Counted from the stretch's first letter, positions 24,935 to 34,535 are shown. The stretch: 64,000 bases of DNA from Pseudomonadota bacterium (GCA_023458595.1 JAEWYT010000036.1:1-64000), one strand, 5' to 3'. Program-made: numbers and translations. Notes: generated from the sequence alone by a model not told the origin.

Positions 24935-26425
24935 TCATTCGAGTGGTTTCCCGGTCTTCGGGTCCAGTAACGTGTCGCCATCAGCGCCGATGATCGCTTC
25001 GCGGCCGTCCTCAAGGACGACGCGCTTGCCCACATTCTGAGGATTGATACCCGCCGCAGCGCCGGTGATGCCGGCAGCCTTGTTCAGCACCACCTCAATG
25101 GAGCTGTCGAGGCGGGATGGCATCGCGTTTTTGTATGAGGCCACGTCCTGGTCTGAGAGCACGCCGACATCGAAGAGACGTGCGATCTCACGCGTGAGGA
25201 TCTCCTTCTGAGACTCGAACGCCGCGACCTGCGGGTTCGTCCAGCGCTCCCAGAACTTGAGGCCTTCGGCGAGGCCACGTGAACCCTCCGGTACTGACTG
25301 CCACGTCTCCGCGAGCGAGCTGAGCTTGTTGAGAATGTAGGTGTTCGGATTGAAGCCGACCTGCTGAAGCTCGGCCGCCACCTCCCCCTTCTGCGTCGGG
25401 GTGAGGTCCTTGGTCTTCACAAAGCCGCTCATGACGGCCTTGGTCACATCGGAGACCGGGAGTGCATCAATGTCTGCGGGGTCGCTGAAGTCGATCTGGT
25501 TGAGCGGCTTCAAGGTGCCGTCCGGCATCGTGACGAGCTTGGTGCCGTCTGCCGTGACGGTGATGCCTGAACCCCCTCCCCCTACTCCGTCTTCGGTGAG
25601 CCAGCCGCCGACGAGTGACAGCGCCTGCTCTTGCGTGGTTGCTTGCGTGATCTGTGAGACGACGCTGTTCGGAGCGCCGTTGATGGCGGCCTCCTGTGCG
25701 ATGGCGAGCACGCCTTTGCGCTCGTCCTTCGCATCCTGAAGGACACGCTTCCGCTCTTCGAGGAAGAGCGCCAGCTTCTCCGTGCCTTTCTTGTCGGCGC
25801 GTTCGAGGTCCTCCTTGTTCTCCGTGTATTCAAATTCCAGCCGGCGCAGCTCAGCTTCCTCATCCGCAAATTCCCGTTCAACCGTGCTCTCGGCCGTCTG
25901 CTCGGCGAGCGCGATGTTCCCTTGGAGCGCCTGGGCGACGGATGTGAGTGCACCGATCTGCACGGCGCGGCGCTTCTCCAGGAACTGCTGGCGGCCGGTG
26001 ATGAACTCGATCGGCCTCGCGACGCCCTCCTCGTTGACGATCGCCTTATCGAACTCTCCCTGGAGCTGCGCGATCTGAAGGTTGATCTCTCGGAGCCGCT
26101 GCCGGTCCTCGGGGAGCCCCAGCTCATCCTCAATCTCCGTCTGCCGTGCTCCCTTGTCTTCAAGATCCCCGAGCGTGTCAGAGATGCGGGAGCGGAGCCG
26201 GTCCCGGTCCGCCGTGAGGGCACTGGTGTCGGGCGTGAGCGAATTGACGAACGCGCGGAAATCCGTGAGCGGCTCGTTGGGTGCCTCTTTGATCGCAGGA
26301 GTGGCAGAAAGAGCGGACGCGTTGATTTGGTTCGCGGAACCGAACGTCGGCGCGGCAAGCGGTGAAGCGCCCGCGCCTTCCAGCGTTGTGACTGCTCGCT
26401 CCTCTAATGTGTCGGTAAGCGCCAT
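24935..26425 (-). CDS. Coiled-coil virion protein, 496 residues
   Basis: The region of about residues 65-250 is strongly coiled-coil (heptads rich in L, E, K and R). A glycine linker (GVGGGGSGI, about residue 283) follows, then a helical C-terminal part. Its position between the nozzle-like protein and the Gly/Ala-rich protein suggests an internal or ejected virion protein. Function is inferred from order only. Confidence 0.5.
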   Translation of the reverse strand: MALTDTLEERAVTTLEGAGASPLAAPTFGSANQINASALSATPAIKEAPNEPLTDFRAFVNSLTPDTSALTADRDRLRSRISDTLGDLEDKGARQTEIEDELGLPEDRQRLREINLQIAQLQGEFDKAIVNEEGVARPIEFITGRQQFLEKRRAVQIGALTSVAQALQGNIALAEQTAESTVEREFADEEAELRRLEFEYTENKEDLERADKKGTEKLALFLEERKRVLQDAKDERKGVLAIAQEAAINGAPNSVVSQITQATTQEQALSLVGGWLTEDGVGGGGSGITVTADGTKLVTMPDGTLKPLNQIDFSDPADIDALPVSDVTKAVMSGFVKTKDLTPTQKGEVAAELQQVGFNPNTYILNKLSSLAETWQSVPEGSRGLAEGLKFWERWTNPQVAAFESQKEILTREIARLFDVGVLSDQDVASYKNAMPSRLDSSIEVVLNKAAGITGAAAGINPQNVGKRVVLEDGREAIIGADGDTLLDPKTGKPLE

Positions 26426-26430
26426 ACTCG

Positions 26431-26682
26431 TTATTCAAGTATACCAAATGCTTTTAGGGCGTTTTCTATCTCGTTGACCCTCGCACGGGTATTGTTGATT
26501 ACGTCCGCTTCTTCGGCACCGTAGGTCGTGTCGACGACATCTTCACTGGCCGGGGTCAGGCTGCCTTGGCTGTCGATCTGTTCGGATAAGTCGAGCTTTT
26601 TTGAGTCGAGCCCGGAATGCCGATGCTCAACAAACTCGCGCTTGAGCTGAAGGAATGCTTTGACCAGTGCGTTGAAATCCAT
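26431..26682 (-). CDS. Small virion-operon protein, 83 residues
   Basis: Soluble, helical at both ends (ALVKAFLQLKREFVEHRHSG and VNEIENALKAFGILE). It fits tightly between two structural genes (gaps of 5 and 2 bp). The family is unrecognised; it could be a chaperone or minor tail component. Confidence 0.5.
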   Translation of the reverse strand: MDFNALVKAFLQLKREFVEHRHSGLDSKKLDLSEQIDSQGSLTPASEDVVDTTYGAEEADVINNTRARVNEIENALKAFGILE

Positions 26683-26684
26683 AC

Positions 26685-28136
26685 TCAGAACAGGGTTACG
26701 GATAAAAGCTCGGGACTGTCGGTACTGTTCGATGCGGCGGTCACTTCGATCTTCAGCTGAATGGTCCGCAGGTCGCTCGTGCCCGTCTTGTCATTCATGT
26801 GCGACACAGCGCCGAACGTCGCGAAGTCAAAGGCCTTAATCTCCGTCCAGCCGTCGCCGAGGCGCTCCCGGTAGCTCACGCGCACACCCTGCCCTTCAGC
26901 GAGCGCCTTCCCGAGCTGCACATCGATCTGCTGAAGCGACCCCGGATGAAGGGCTGTGCCGACCGTGTACAGCGGCGTCTCCAGCACCGTGGCGTAGCCA
27001 TCGCAGCGAGTGTCCGAAACGAGGTCGACGCCGTGGTTCGTGCCGTCCGTCCAGGAAATGAGCAGCTTGCCCTCCCCGATGTTGAGGACCGAGCCGATCT
27101 CCACGTTCGCATCGCCGGCGGACACGGTGTTGCGCAGCTGCATGGCGCCTTCGCGGAACGAATAGACACCGCAGTTCTCCGTGCCTTCCTCATCGGACCC
27201 GATGCCGAAGAGCAGCTCGTCATCAATCGCCTCAACGGCATCCGGGTGAAGGCGCAGTTCGTTCGAGATCCTGCGCAGCTCGCGCTGCAATTCCAGTGTC
27301 GTCAGGTTGGATGCGTAGACCTTGGCGTTGCGGCGATCAACGAGCGTGTAGAGGACGTTGCCCTGCGTGATCGTCTGCCACACGCCGTTGCCGTTCGTTC
27401 GCTGCGGGATGCCGAAAGACGCTGCGGTACGGTTCCACGGGAAGAGGTAGGCGCGGTTGCCCCGGTTCAGCGCCGCCGCGTAGTACGAACCGATGACAAG
27501 ATATTCCCCGACCTCGGCGAGCGAACTCGCCACGTAGCCGTCAGGGAGGTCGAGCGCCTGGCTGTTCCACGTGTAGGTGCTCGGGTCGTTCGCATCGAAC
27601 GTTTCGCCCGGTGTTTCCTGCAACGAGGCGATGTACTTTCCATCGGTGATGTAAACGACATCGTCCTGGCCGACGTGCATCACGTGCGGCAGGTCGATGA
27701 CGCCGCGTCGTCCCTCTGCGAACGACTGCCAAGCGTCGTACCAGAAGCTGTTGATGTCGAAGGCGGCGAGCGTCTCGTCCTCGGCGAGCAGGAGGTATCC
27801 CTTCCATAGGGCCAGTCCCTGGCATTCATTCGCCTCGGACCACGGGATGCCTTCGCCGTGTAGGGCTTCGCTCCATGTGCCGCCCGAACGGATGTAGAGC
27901 TTTCCTGAATCGTCAGCGGCATAGACTTTTTCGTTGTCCTCGTCGTGCCGCATGAACCGGACGAAGTCGGTAATGAGGGTGTCGGTCTCCTTCGTGGCCT
28001 CGAAGCCGCACCGAAGCGCGCCTCGCTTGCTGAAAATGTCTGCGTTTCGGAGTTCGCCACAGCCGACATACGGAGACGACGCAATGCCGTCCTTCCATGT
28101 GTCGTGGTCTATGGTGAGTACGCCATCCTTGAACAT
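26685..28136 (-). CDS. Beta-propeller-like tail (nozzle-type) protein, 483 residues
   Basis: It contains repeated short beta blades with aromatic motifs, such as DDSGKLYIRSGGTW, WKGYLLLAED and GQDDVVYITDGKYIAS, indicating a propeller through most of the chain and a C-terminal beta domain. Short-tailed phages use such proteins as the tail nozzle below the adaptor. It lies between the tail fibre and internal protein genes. The assignment is structural inference. Confidence 0.5.
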   Translation of the reverse strand: MFKDGVLTIDHDTWKDGIASSPYVGCGELRNADIFSKRGALRCGFEATKETDTLITDFVRFMRHDEDNEKVYAADDSGKLYIRSGGTWSEALHGEGIPWSEANECQGLALWKGYLLLAEDETLAAFDINSFWYDAWQSFAEGRRGVIDLPHVMHVGQDDVVYITDGKYIASLQETPGETFDANDPSTYTWNSQALDLPDGYVASSLAEVGEYLVIGSYYAAALNRGNRAYLFPWNRTAASFGIPQRTNGNGVWQTITQGNVLYTLVDRRNAKVYASNLTTLELQRELRRISNELRLHPDAVEAIDDELLFGIGSDEEGTENCGVYSFREGAMQLRNTVSAGDANVEIGSVLNIGEGKLLISWTDGTNHGVDLVSDTRCDGYATVLETPLYTVGTALHPGSLQQIDVQLGKALAEGQGVRVSYRERLGDGWTEIKAFDFATFGAVSHMNDKTGTSDLRTIQLKIEVTAASNSTDSPELLSVTLF

Positions 28137-28139
28137 ACG

Positions 28140-29546
28140 CTAGTGGACGATGAGTAGTTCGGTAGTTGAAATGGCTTTGCCGACAAGCACCGTATTTGTG
28201 CCCGGTGTGGTGCCGATGACTCCTGTCGTATTGGTGAGGTAGTACTCTTCTCCCTCGGTAAGCCCTGAGAAGCCGCCAACAACTCCGGTTATTTGCACCT
28301 CAATCTCTTGAGAAGAAGCCAGAAGCTCTAGGGCGATCGCAATTAGACGTGTGTTATTACCATCAATCGTAAATGATTGCTCCGCTGTGGCGTAATTCAG
28401 CTCGTGCCCGCGCCTATAGAGAGGGTAGTCCCCCGAAGGAGCCGCACCGTTGTACGTGTCCAGCGTCGCACCGCTCATAGTGAATCCATTGCCGGGATTG
28501 ACTGCGTAGAAGCCTCCAAAATAGAGGAGATAGGAGGCGTTCTGTAGCGGCGTAATAGTCCGAGTGAGAGGATCTGCATTTGCGCTGGTGACGGCCTGCT
28601 GTACGCCACTCGCCTGGTCGACATTCTGGAAGGTTACGATTTCGCCCTGCCAACTGCCGTGACCACCGGTAATGACGACGTTTGCCGTAGTAGGAGATGC
28701 GGAGGATCCTTTGTATCCGTACCAGACTTCGGCGATGGTCGTGTCCGAAATGAAATTCCTCTGCCCAAGGGTTAGCGCGATGCCGTTGAACTCGACACTC
28801 GTCGCATAGGAACTAGCGGAAATCCCGCTGGCAGCCGTCCCGACGAACGCGACGGCGATGAGGCGGTCATTGCCTGCGGGCAGCGTGTACGAATGCGGTG
28901 CGTTCGAAAGCGCCACTACTTGCGGGCTCGCATCGAGGACCGATATGCCGACAGACGCCGAAGCAAACCCGAGAAAGCGCGCGGTACCAGCGGCAGCCGC
29001 GTTGCTCGGCTTGAGGTAGCCGCCATCGAGGTACAGCGGCATCCGAGTGTCTATGTTTGCGATCGTGTCGTAGGGCCGAACGATAGACACGTCGGCAATG
29101 AGGGCGCCGACTTCGGACTTGCTATACACATCGAGATTGTCCCGCGCAGCTGCGACATCGCCCAAATCGGAGAGGTTCGCGGACTTGTCGGCTTTGAGGT
29201 CGATAGCTGCCTGCTGCGCCGTACTTACCGGCTTGTCGGCGTCGCTCGTGTTGTCGACGCTGCCGAGACCGATCTGGCTTTTCGTGACGCCATGCGGATT
29301 GTCAGTATCGGCAATATGGTCATCTTGAGCTGCCTTCGATGCGGCCTTGTCGCTGCCCGTTACCCCGGACAGCTTGTAGTCGTGGGATGTCTGGACGGCC
29401 GAGCCGTTGACGCCAACCTTCGCCTCAATCGCCTCGACCGCTTCGGCGATATCGTTGTGCTCCTCTGGGTGCGTGTCCGCGACCGGCGTCGTGTTCGCCC
29501 AGTCCTTCTTGTGCGTATTGAGTGATGTAGGAAAATTGTTCGCCAT
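28140..29546 (-). CDS. Tail fibre protein, 468 residues
   Basis: The N-terminus NNFPTSLNTHKKDW and ADTHPEEHNDIAEAVEAIEAK are typical virion-attachment segments of fibres. A shaft-like region follows, with DNPHGVTKSQIGLGSVDNTSDADKPVS, a motif widespread in phage fibres. The C-terminal 250 residues are beta-rich and presumably bind the host receptor. The gene precedes a 51-residue gene and the adaptor in the operon. Confidence 0.75.
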   Translation of the reverse strand: MANNFPTSLNTHKKDWANTTPVADTHPEEHNDIAEAVEAIEAKVGVNGSAVQTSHDYKLSGVTGSDKAASKAAQDDHIADTDNPHGVTKSQIGLGSVDNTSDADKPVSTAQQAAIDLKADKSANLSDLGDVAAARDNLDVYSKSEVGALIADVSIVRPYDTIANIDTRMPLYLDGGYLKPSNAAAAGTARFLGFASASVGISVLDASPQVVALSNAPHSYTLPAGNDRLIAVAFVGTAASGISASSYATSVEFNGIALTLGQRNFISDTTIAEVWYGYKGSSASPTTANVVITGGHGSWQGEIVTFQNVDQASGVQQAVTSANADPLTRTITPLQNASYLLYFGGFYAVNPGNGFTMSGATLDTYNGAAPSGDYPLYRRGHELNYATAEQSFTIDGNNTRLIAIALELLASSQEIEVQITGVVGGFSGLTEGEEYYLTNTTGVIGTTPGTNTVLVGKAISTTELLIVH

Positions 29547-29549
29547 ACA

Positions 29550-29705
29550 TTAGATGCTTTCGAGGCTCCATTCGGTCACCTCTCCGAGCTGGCCGGCATA
29601 CACCGCGAGCCCGTCAAACATGACTTCGCCTGCGGTGAGTACCGGTTGGCCCGCAAGCCATGACCCGCCCGGTACTGCCTCATGTGTCCACTCAGTCGTC
29701 GGCAT
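29550..29705 (-). CDS. Small virion-operon protein, 51 residues
   Basis: MPTTEWTHEAVPGGSWLAG... to EVTEWSLESI. It has two beta-rich repeats around a central AGEVMFDG. It fits exactly between adaptor and fibre genes with 2- to 3-bp gaps, which supports reality. Function is unknown; a tail accessory is likely. Confidence 0.55.
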   Translation of the reverse strand: MPTTEWTHEAVPGGSWLAGQPVLTAGEVMFDGLAVYAGQLGEVTEWSLESI

Positions 29706-29707
29706 AA

Positions 29708-30424
29708 TTATAACACCTCAGCCATCGGGTCCTCGGCCGCGCTGTGGTGATTGTCGGGATTAAGCTCGGCCATGCGCCGCTTATAAAACGCCTTGATACG
29801 CTCCTCGTACCGAAGCCAGTCTCGCTCCAGCCGCTCGGTGTTCTTGAAGTTCTTGTTCTTCGCGATGAAGTACGCAGCGCCGGCCGCCACGGCGCCGTGG
29901 AACTCGGACACGAAGCCCGGTGATTTGTCCGTGTCGGCTGTGGCGAACTGCACTGAGCCGCGATCGAAGGCGAGACGCAGGGACGCGTCCTGCGCGTAGT
30001 TCGGTCCCGGATAAAGTTTCAGGATGCCGCCAACGAGGCGGTAGTACATCGGGTTTCCCGGAGTCGAATGGAACTCATTCTCGGCATGGGTCGTCGTGAT
30101 CTCCTCTAGCGTGATCGGGTCGAGGTCGCGCCAAAAGCCGCTCTGGTCTTTCACGGATACTTGGCGGACGGTGAGCGCCTCTGACGGCAGCGTGTACTTC
30201 TGCTGCGAGGCGACGAGCGCTGCGGTCGCTGATGGAAGGTCGGTCTGGTTGCCGTCGTCGAACTGCCAGCCGCCGTATGCCTCGAAGATCCAGGACCAGA
30301 TGATGCGCTGGGCTTCGTTCGCGGCTCGGGTGATCTGCTCGATGTGGGCTGTCGGGTTCTGCCCCGTAGCGTCGACGATGAGGGAGATTATGTCTTGGTT
30401 GTTGGCGTGGGAGTTGTATTGCAT
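29708..30424 (-). CDS. Head-tail adaptor (connector) protein, 238 residues
   Basis: The N-terminal helices include IEQITRAANEAQRIIWSW, the middle YTLPSEALTVRQVSVKD is beta-rich, and the C-terminal helix has ERLERDWLRYEERIKAFYKRR. This arrangement is common in adaptors of short-tailed phages that dock under the portal. The order adaptor, fibre, nozzle supports it. Confidence 0.6.
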   Translation of the reverse strand: MQYNSHANNQDIISLIVDATGQNPTAHIEQITRAANEAQRIIWSWIFEAYGGWQFDDGNQTDLPSATAALVASQQKYTLPSEALTVRQVSVKDQSGFWRDLDPITLEEITTTHAENEFHSTPGNPMYYRLVGGILKLYPGPNYAQDASLRLAFDRGSVQFATADTDKSPGFVSEFHGAVAAGAAYFIAKNKNFKNTERLERDWLRYEERIKAFYKRRMAELNPDNHHSAAEDPMAEVL

Positions 30425-30486
30425 GCACTGGAATTATAGCATGCGGCCATCTCCTGGACCTTATACTCGAACTCCTTGGTACCCGC

Positions 30487-31359
30487 ATGCCCGAGAAGCC
30501 GAAGCGACTAACACCAAAGTCAGGCGTACTGCGTGAGCTGTTTTTGCTCTCGGGGAACAACTGCGCGATGCCTAAGTGCAAGAACGTAATCATTGACTCA
30601 CGTGGCGTAATGGTAGGGCGAATATGCCATATCGAGGGTGCGTTAAAAGAATCAGCGCGCTTCAACGCAAAGCAAACAAACGAGCAGCGGCGCGCTCTAT
30701 CCAATCTCCTATTACTTTGCAGCCCCCACCACACGCAGATTGACAGCAAACAGTACGAGAAGAAATGGACTCTCGCTAAGCTCAGGAAGATTAAAGAGAA
30801 TCATGAACGTCAGTTCCGTGAAGTTGGGGAGACTCTGCAGCGAGCGTTTGAGTCGTCGTTTGTTGACAGCACGGAGGCGCTTGAGCCGACCCTACCTGAT
30901 ACATTTACAGAGCTGACAGATGCCGTTCCCGAATGCGCGATGGACGAGCGTGAGGCAGACAAATGCCGTGACGAGATCAAGAAATTCCTGGGCAAGATGA
31001 AGCTCGTTCCAGATATGGAGCGGAAGTTCATGCTTGGCGTCATCAAACGGAGTATACGGCTTGGTCCGCCGAGTGATCCACATCACTTTGGAGCAAATTA
31101 TGTTCTCGTGGATGCCGATGACATTCACAGCGCTCTCAACATTAGCCGCAACAAAATTCAGATGCTCGGATCGGCACTTAAACGCTATTCGGTGGGTGAT
31201 TTTGATTTGTACCATACGCCCGATGAGGACCGTTATCACGTACGCGTTTCAAACCCCTCGCATTACGTAACGTGGTATGACATCGCCGCGTTCTGCGAGG
31301 GGACGGGCGAACAGCTAGAGGATTTCGTACTTCACCTCAAATTTGGGCTCCTCGGGTAG
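30487..31359 (+). CDS. HNH nuclease-domain protein, 290 residues (plus strand)
   Basis: An N-terminal HNH domain is seen: LLSGNNCAMPKCKNVI, GRICHIEGA and LSNLLLLCSPHHTQID contribute zinc cysteines and catalytic histidines. The C-terminal 150 residues form an unrecognised domain. The gene is opposite to the late operon and splits it between adaptor and capsid genes, the typical place of a mobile or cargo gene. It could be a defence nuclease or a free-standing homing endonuclease. Confidence 0.65.
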   Translation: MPEKPKRLTPKSGVLRELFLLSGNNCAMPKCKNVIIDSRGVMVGRICHIEGALKESARFNAKQTNEQRRALSNLLLLCSPHHTQIDSKQYEKKWTLAKLRKIKENHERQFREVGETLQRAFESSFVDSTEALEPTLPDTFTELTDAVPECAMDEREADKCRDEIKKFLGKMKLVPDMERKFMLGVIKRSIRLGPPSDPHHFGANYVLVDADDIHSALNISRNKIQMLGSALKRYSVGDFDLYHTPDEDRYHVRVSNPSHYVTWYDIAAFCEGTGEQLEDFVLHLKFGLLG

Positions 31360-31365
31360 AATTCG

Positions 31366-31725
31366 TTATTTCGAGTCCTTACCTAGGATACGACCGAGCA
31401 CACCCGGCCCTTTTGCAGGTCTCTGTGGGGGTTCGGTTTCCTGCGCGCCCTCGCCGGCAGTCTGTTCTTCGGGTACCTCGGTCTCTTCTCGGGTGTCGGT
31501 GTGGTTCTCATCGTCTGCCACGCCTTCATCCGGAATACCTTCTGCTTGTCGCCGCTTCTTGTTTCGGTACCCCACCGCCTTGCTCAACTCCTCTTCCGAC
31601 GGCCGGTCCTTCGGGTCCGTGACCGTAAAGCCACGGTTGATGTGCTCTGCGAGCACATTGCGGTTGATAACAAACTCCTTGCCGTCCTCGCGGACGACTG
31701 TGACGACATCATGCTTTTTTGCCAT
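31366..31725 (-). CDS. Virion-operon protein with acidic C-terminal linker, 119 residues
   Basis: Starts MAKKHDVVTVVREDGKEF; the frame is open to 31758. A short ordered N-terminal half is followed by a low-complexity E/P/T-rich tail (about residues 60-105) and GRILGKDSK. Its role is unknown; similar small proteins follow capsid genes and can be decoration or completion factors. It converges with the HNH gene 6 bp away. Confidence 0.5.
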   Translation of the reverse strand: MAKKHDVVTVVREDGKEFVINRNVLAEHINRGFTVTDPKDRPSEEELSKAVGYRNKKRRQAEGIPDEGVADDENHTDTREETEVPEEQTAGEGAQETEPPQRPAKGPGVLGRILGKDSK

Positions 31726-31754
31726 ACGCTTTATTAGGTTATGTGAGAAAGCTC

Positions 31755-32036
31755 TCATACGTTAAATGTATCGCGGATAAATGCGCGGTACGCCTCGTTG
31801 GCCTCAAGCTCTGCCTCTGCGGCATCGATCTTGACCTTTTCACGGGCATACGCCTGCTTCTCCGCCTCCGGCGCACCGTCAGCCGGTACCGGAAGATCCG
31901 CCAGTTGCTTCTTCAGGTACGCAACGCGGAACCTGTGCTGCATTATACCACTATCAATCTGCTTGACCGCTTCGACCTTCGCCTCGTGCTCCGCTTTCAA
32001 CTCTTCTGAGAGCGGACTTTCTATATCTTTGCTCAT
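31755..32036 (-). CDS. Coiled-coil virion-operon protein, 93 residues
   Basis: Almost fully helical, with charged heptads (SEELKAEHEAKVEAVKQID) and ending FIRDTFNV. It overlaps the upstream 153-residue gene by 83 bp in another frame, an unusually long overlap. Confidence 0.5.
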   Translation of the reverse strand: MSKDIESPLSEELKAEHEAKVEAVKQIDSGIMQHRFRVAYLKKQLADLPVPADGAPEAEKQAYAREKVKIDAAEAELEANEAYRAFIRDTFNV

Positions 32037-32415
32037 GCTGTTTTAGCTTACGCTTATAATCCTGATACCCCTTGTCGTTCTTCGGGTGCGGAATACGCCC
32101 CTCGGCTATAGCCTTGTCCAGCTCCGCATCAATGTACTCCTCGATCTTCTTGGCTACCTCTGGATTCACCCGCCATTCCTTCGCGTCGTAGTAACCGGCG
32201 TCGATGATGTTCTGGAGGCGCTGCACTTCCTTGAGCGCCTTCTCGCGCTTCTCGCCGGTGAGCTGTTCAGCCTCCTCACGCATCTCCTTCACCGTCTCCC
32301 GGACCTGGAGCCTGAGGTCAGGAGCTACATACTCCTGAGTCACCACCTGATCGCGCCACTCCTTGGGGACGGAGTCGTGTATCTGCTGGATGACTTTCGC
32401 GGTCTTCTTGTTCAT
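31954..32415 (-). CDS. Helical virion-operon protein, 153 residues
   Basis: Helical protein rich in Lys/Glu (for example RETVKEMREEAEQLTGEKRE), with a basic C-terminus. It lies between the capsid region and the small coiled-coil gene. The last 83 bp overlap the next gene. No family was recognised. Confidence 0.5.
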   Translation of the reverse strand: MNKKTAKVIQQIHDSVPKEWRDQVVTQEYVAPDLRLQVRETVKEMREEAEQLTGEKREKALKEVQRLQNIIDAGYYDAKEWRVNPEVAKKIEEYIDAELDKAIAEGRIPHPKNDKGYQDYKRKLKQHEQRYRKSALRRVESGARGEGRSGQAD

Positions 32416-32418
32416 AGA

Positions 32419-32811
32419 CTAAGAACCGATGAGGCCGCGAACCGCTTGGCGCTCATGCGGTTTGAGCGTGTTCGCGTTCACAACATCCATGTTCGTCGGC
32501 GTGACGGACCGATCGGCCACTGCCACAAGCTCGTCAAGGAGCTGCTGCTCTAGCTCGGCCCGCCGCTTCCCGAGCTTCAACAGTTCACCGTCTCGGGACT
32601 TGTCGCCCTGATTGACGGCCCGGTGAAGCTCAGGATCGATCGGCGCGTCGGCTTTCGCCTTGTCCTTCAGCTCACGGTACACGCGATCTTCGACCGCGCC
32701 GAGGTACTGCGGCCGGTGCTTCCAGTTGCCGTTAGAAGAGAACATCTCCCACGCCGCAGCGCCGGCAGTGATGACGATCTGGCCGTTAAATTTGCGAAAC
32801 AGATAAATCAT
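32419..32811 (-). CDS. Virion-operon protein, 130 residues
   Basis: A short hydrophobic/beta start (MIYLFRKFNGQIVITAGAAA) followed by helices (DGELLKLGKRRAELEQQLL). It is downstream of the major capsid gene by 83 bp, and its stop is 3 bp from the next start. A head-completion role is possible, unproven. Confidence 0.45.
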   Translation of the reverse strand: MIYLFRKFNGQIVITAGAAAWEMFSSNGNWKHRPQYLGAVEDRVYRELKDKAKADAPIDPELHRAVNQGDKSRDGELLKLGKRRAELEQQLLDELVAVADRSVTPTNMDVVNANTLKPHERQAVRGLIGS

Positions 32812-32894
32812 GGTGTGGTTTGAAATTGTGGATAAGTGCCAGTCACTTGCTCAATGCTTCGCCCTCCCATTGAGCATAGAAGGGCGAAGAACGA

Positions 32895-33830
32895 CTAGCC
32901 GTTCACGGTCTCCTCTTCGTCTGCGAGGATCGTGACGCCTGCACCTGCGCGGAGGCAGGCCACGCCGTAGATGATGTCTACGACGGTGAGCCATGCCAGG
33001 TTCTGCACGAGGTAGTCAGTCGCAACGTCGATGCCGTTCTGCCCATCGGTGTGGAGCGCGAATGCGAACGCGTCCTCATGAAGGAGCATGTTCGACACGA
33101 CGGTTGCAGCAACCGGCACACGTGGCGAGACGAAGAGCTGGATGCCGTAGAGGCGACCCATGTAACTCTCCGACACCGACTGGGCGCCGAAGTTGCCGTC
33201 TTTGACCGGCTGCATGCCGGACTTCTGCTTCTCGTAGTACTTCGAGATTCCGAGAAGCTGGTTCCAGTACACGACTGGATGGAAGAAGAACGCCATCTTC
33301 GAAAGCTCGAAGACGGAGCCGTCAGCCGACTGGAGCGTGTTGATCGCTTGTCGAACGACGAGGTCGTCGACCGCTGCGGTACCGAGCCCCACGTCGGTCG
33401 TCGTGAGAGACGACACGAGCGCGAAGAGGCTGGTCTCAACGGCCTGGACAAGCAGGTCACGCGCCTGTTCCGCGTACTTTTGGTTGAGCGGATACTGGCT
33501 CGCGATCTGCTTCATCGTCTTTTTGCCGATGACGAATGCCACGTACTTATGGGTGTCAACGGTCAGCGTGACGTTCGCTGGTGCTGGGGACTCATCGACG
33601 ACACCGGCACCCTCCGTCGACTGCGTCTGCACGGTGAAGGTGTTGGTGTAGATGTTCGGGACGTTGATCACGTCGCCGCCGTCCGTAAGGAGATAGGACA
33701 GGTCCGTCGCGAAGTTCATGATCGACATGTTCGCGAGCTTCAGATCATGAATGATCGGTGCCCAGACCTCCTTGATGAACGGGTCCATGTTCGCCTTGGT
33801 GAAGGCGTCTGTTGGTGATGGAAATGCCAC
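32895..33830 (-). CDS. Major capsid protein, 311 residues
   Basis: Size, position after the scaffold gene and composition fit an HK97-fold major capsid protein. Helix-rich N-terminus (FIKEVWAPIIHDLKLANMS), a beta-rich middle (GDVINVPNIYTNTFTVQ), the spine-helix-like KYAEQARDLLVQAVETSLFA, and a C-terminal P-domain-like part. The structural proof would be a fold match; the operon order TerL, portal, scaffold, capsid makes the call firm. Confidence 0.8.
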   Translation of the reverse strand: MAFPSPTDAFTKANMDPFIKEVWAPIIHDLKLANMSIMNFATDLSYLLTDGGDVINVPNIYTNTFTVQTQSTEGAGVVDESPAPANVTLTVDTHKYVAFVIGKKTMKQIASQYPLNQKYAEQARDLLVQAVETSLFALVSSLTTTDVGLGTAAVDDLVVRQAINTLQSADGSVFELSKMAFFFHPVVYWNQLLGISKYYEKQKSGMQPVKDGNFGAQSVSESYMGRLYGIQLFVSPRVPVAATVVSNMLLHEDAFAFALHTDGQNGIDVATDYLVQNLAWLTVVDIIYGVACLRAGAGVTILADEEETVNG

Positions 33831-33842
33831 GGTTCAAATGGG

Positions 33843-34448
33843 TTAGGCGAGCCCGTGCTTCTTCTTGACGCCCTCGAACGCGGCCTGCTTGTCGGCCGGT
33901 GAGGACTTCTTGTCGGACGTGACCTCCTGGAAGGTCTTGCCCTTGTACACGGGCACGCTGCCGCCCCTCGGCGTGTTGTTCGCAACACGATCCTTCGACT
34001 TGAGGGCCTTGATCATCGCCTTCACTTCGGGACGCTCCAGCACCTTCTCGTCCGGTGCCTTGCCGCCGTTGTAGCGGAACACTGCGTCCACCTGCTCCGG
34101 GGAGAGGCTGTGTTCGTAACCGAACTGCCGCTTCTCCTCGGATTGGATGATCCTCTGCCCCCACTCGGGGATCTCATCGCCTTGGGGCTGCTTCCTTGTA
34201 ATTGGCTGCGTCGGCTTCTTGTTCTTCGCCTTATGCTTGGCGATCGCCTTTTCAGCCTTCGTGAGGCGCTGCTTCAGCTCAGCCTCGGTGAGGTTCGCAT
34301 AGGGGTCGTCGGCCGGCTCCTCCTCTTCTTCCTCGGGAGCTTCCGGTTCGTCTTCCTCCTCCTGCTCATCTTCCTCCTCCTGCTCATCTTCCTCTTCTTC
34401 GCCCTCTTCCTCTTCGAGGTTCGGGTCTTGGACGTTTTCTTCTGCCAT
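33843..34448 (-). CDS. Capsid scaffold protein, 201 residues
   Basis: The first 55 residues are almost all Glu/Asp with Pro, an extreme low-complexity acidic tract. The middle is basic and helical, and the C-terminus (GKTFQEVTSDKKSSPADKQ) is helical. Position directly before the capsid gene and composition are those of a scaffold protein. Confidence 0.65.
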   Translation of the reverse strand: MAEENVQDPNLEEEEGEEEEDEQEEEDEQEEEDEPEAPEEEEEEPADDPYANLTEAELKQRLTKAEKAIAKHKAKNKKPTQPITRKQPQGDEIPEWGQRIIQSEEKRQFGYEHSLSPEQVDAVFRYNGGKAPDEKVLERPEVKAMIKALKSKDRVANNTPRGGSVPVYKGKTFQEVTSDKKSSPADKQAAFEGVKKKHGLA

Positions 34449-34535
34449 AAACGCTAAAGTGGCTAAACCTGATTTGATGAAGCGCAGGCTCGCTCTGGTA
34501 AGTCGTGGTTCTTCTGCCGAACATCCACTAAACGG

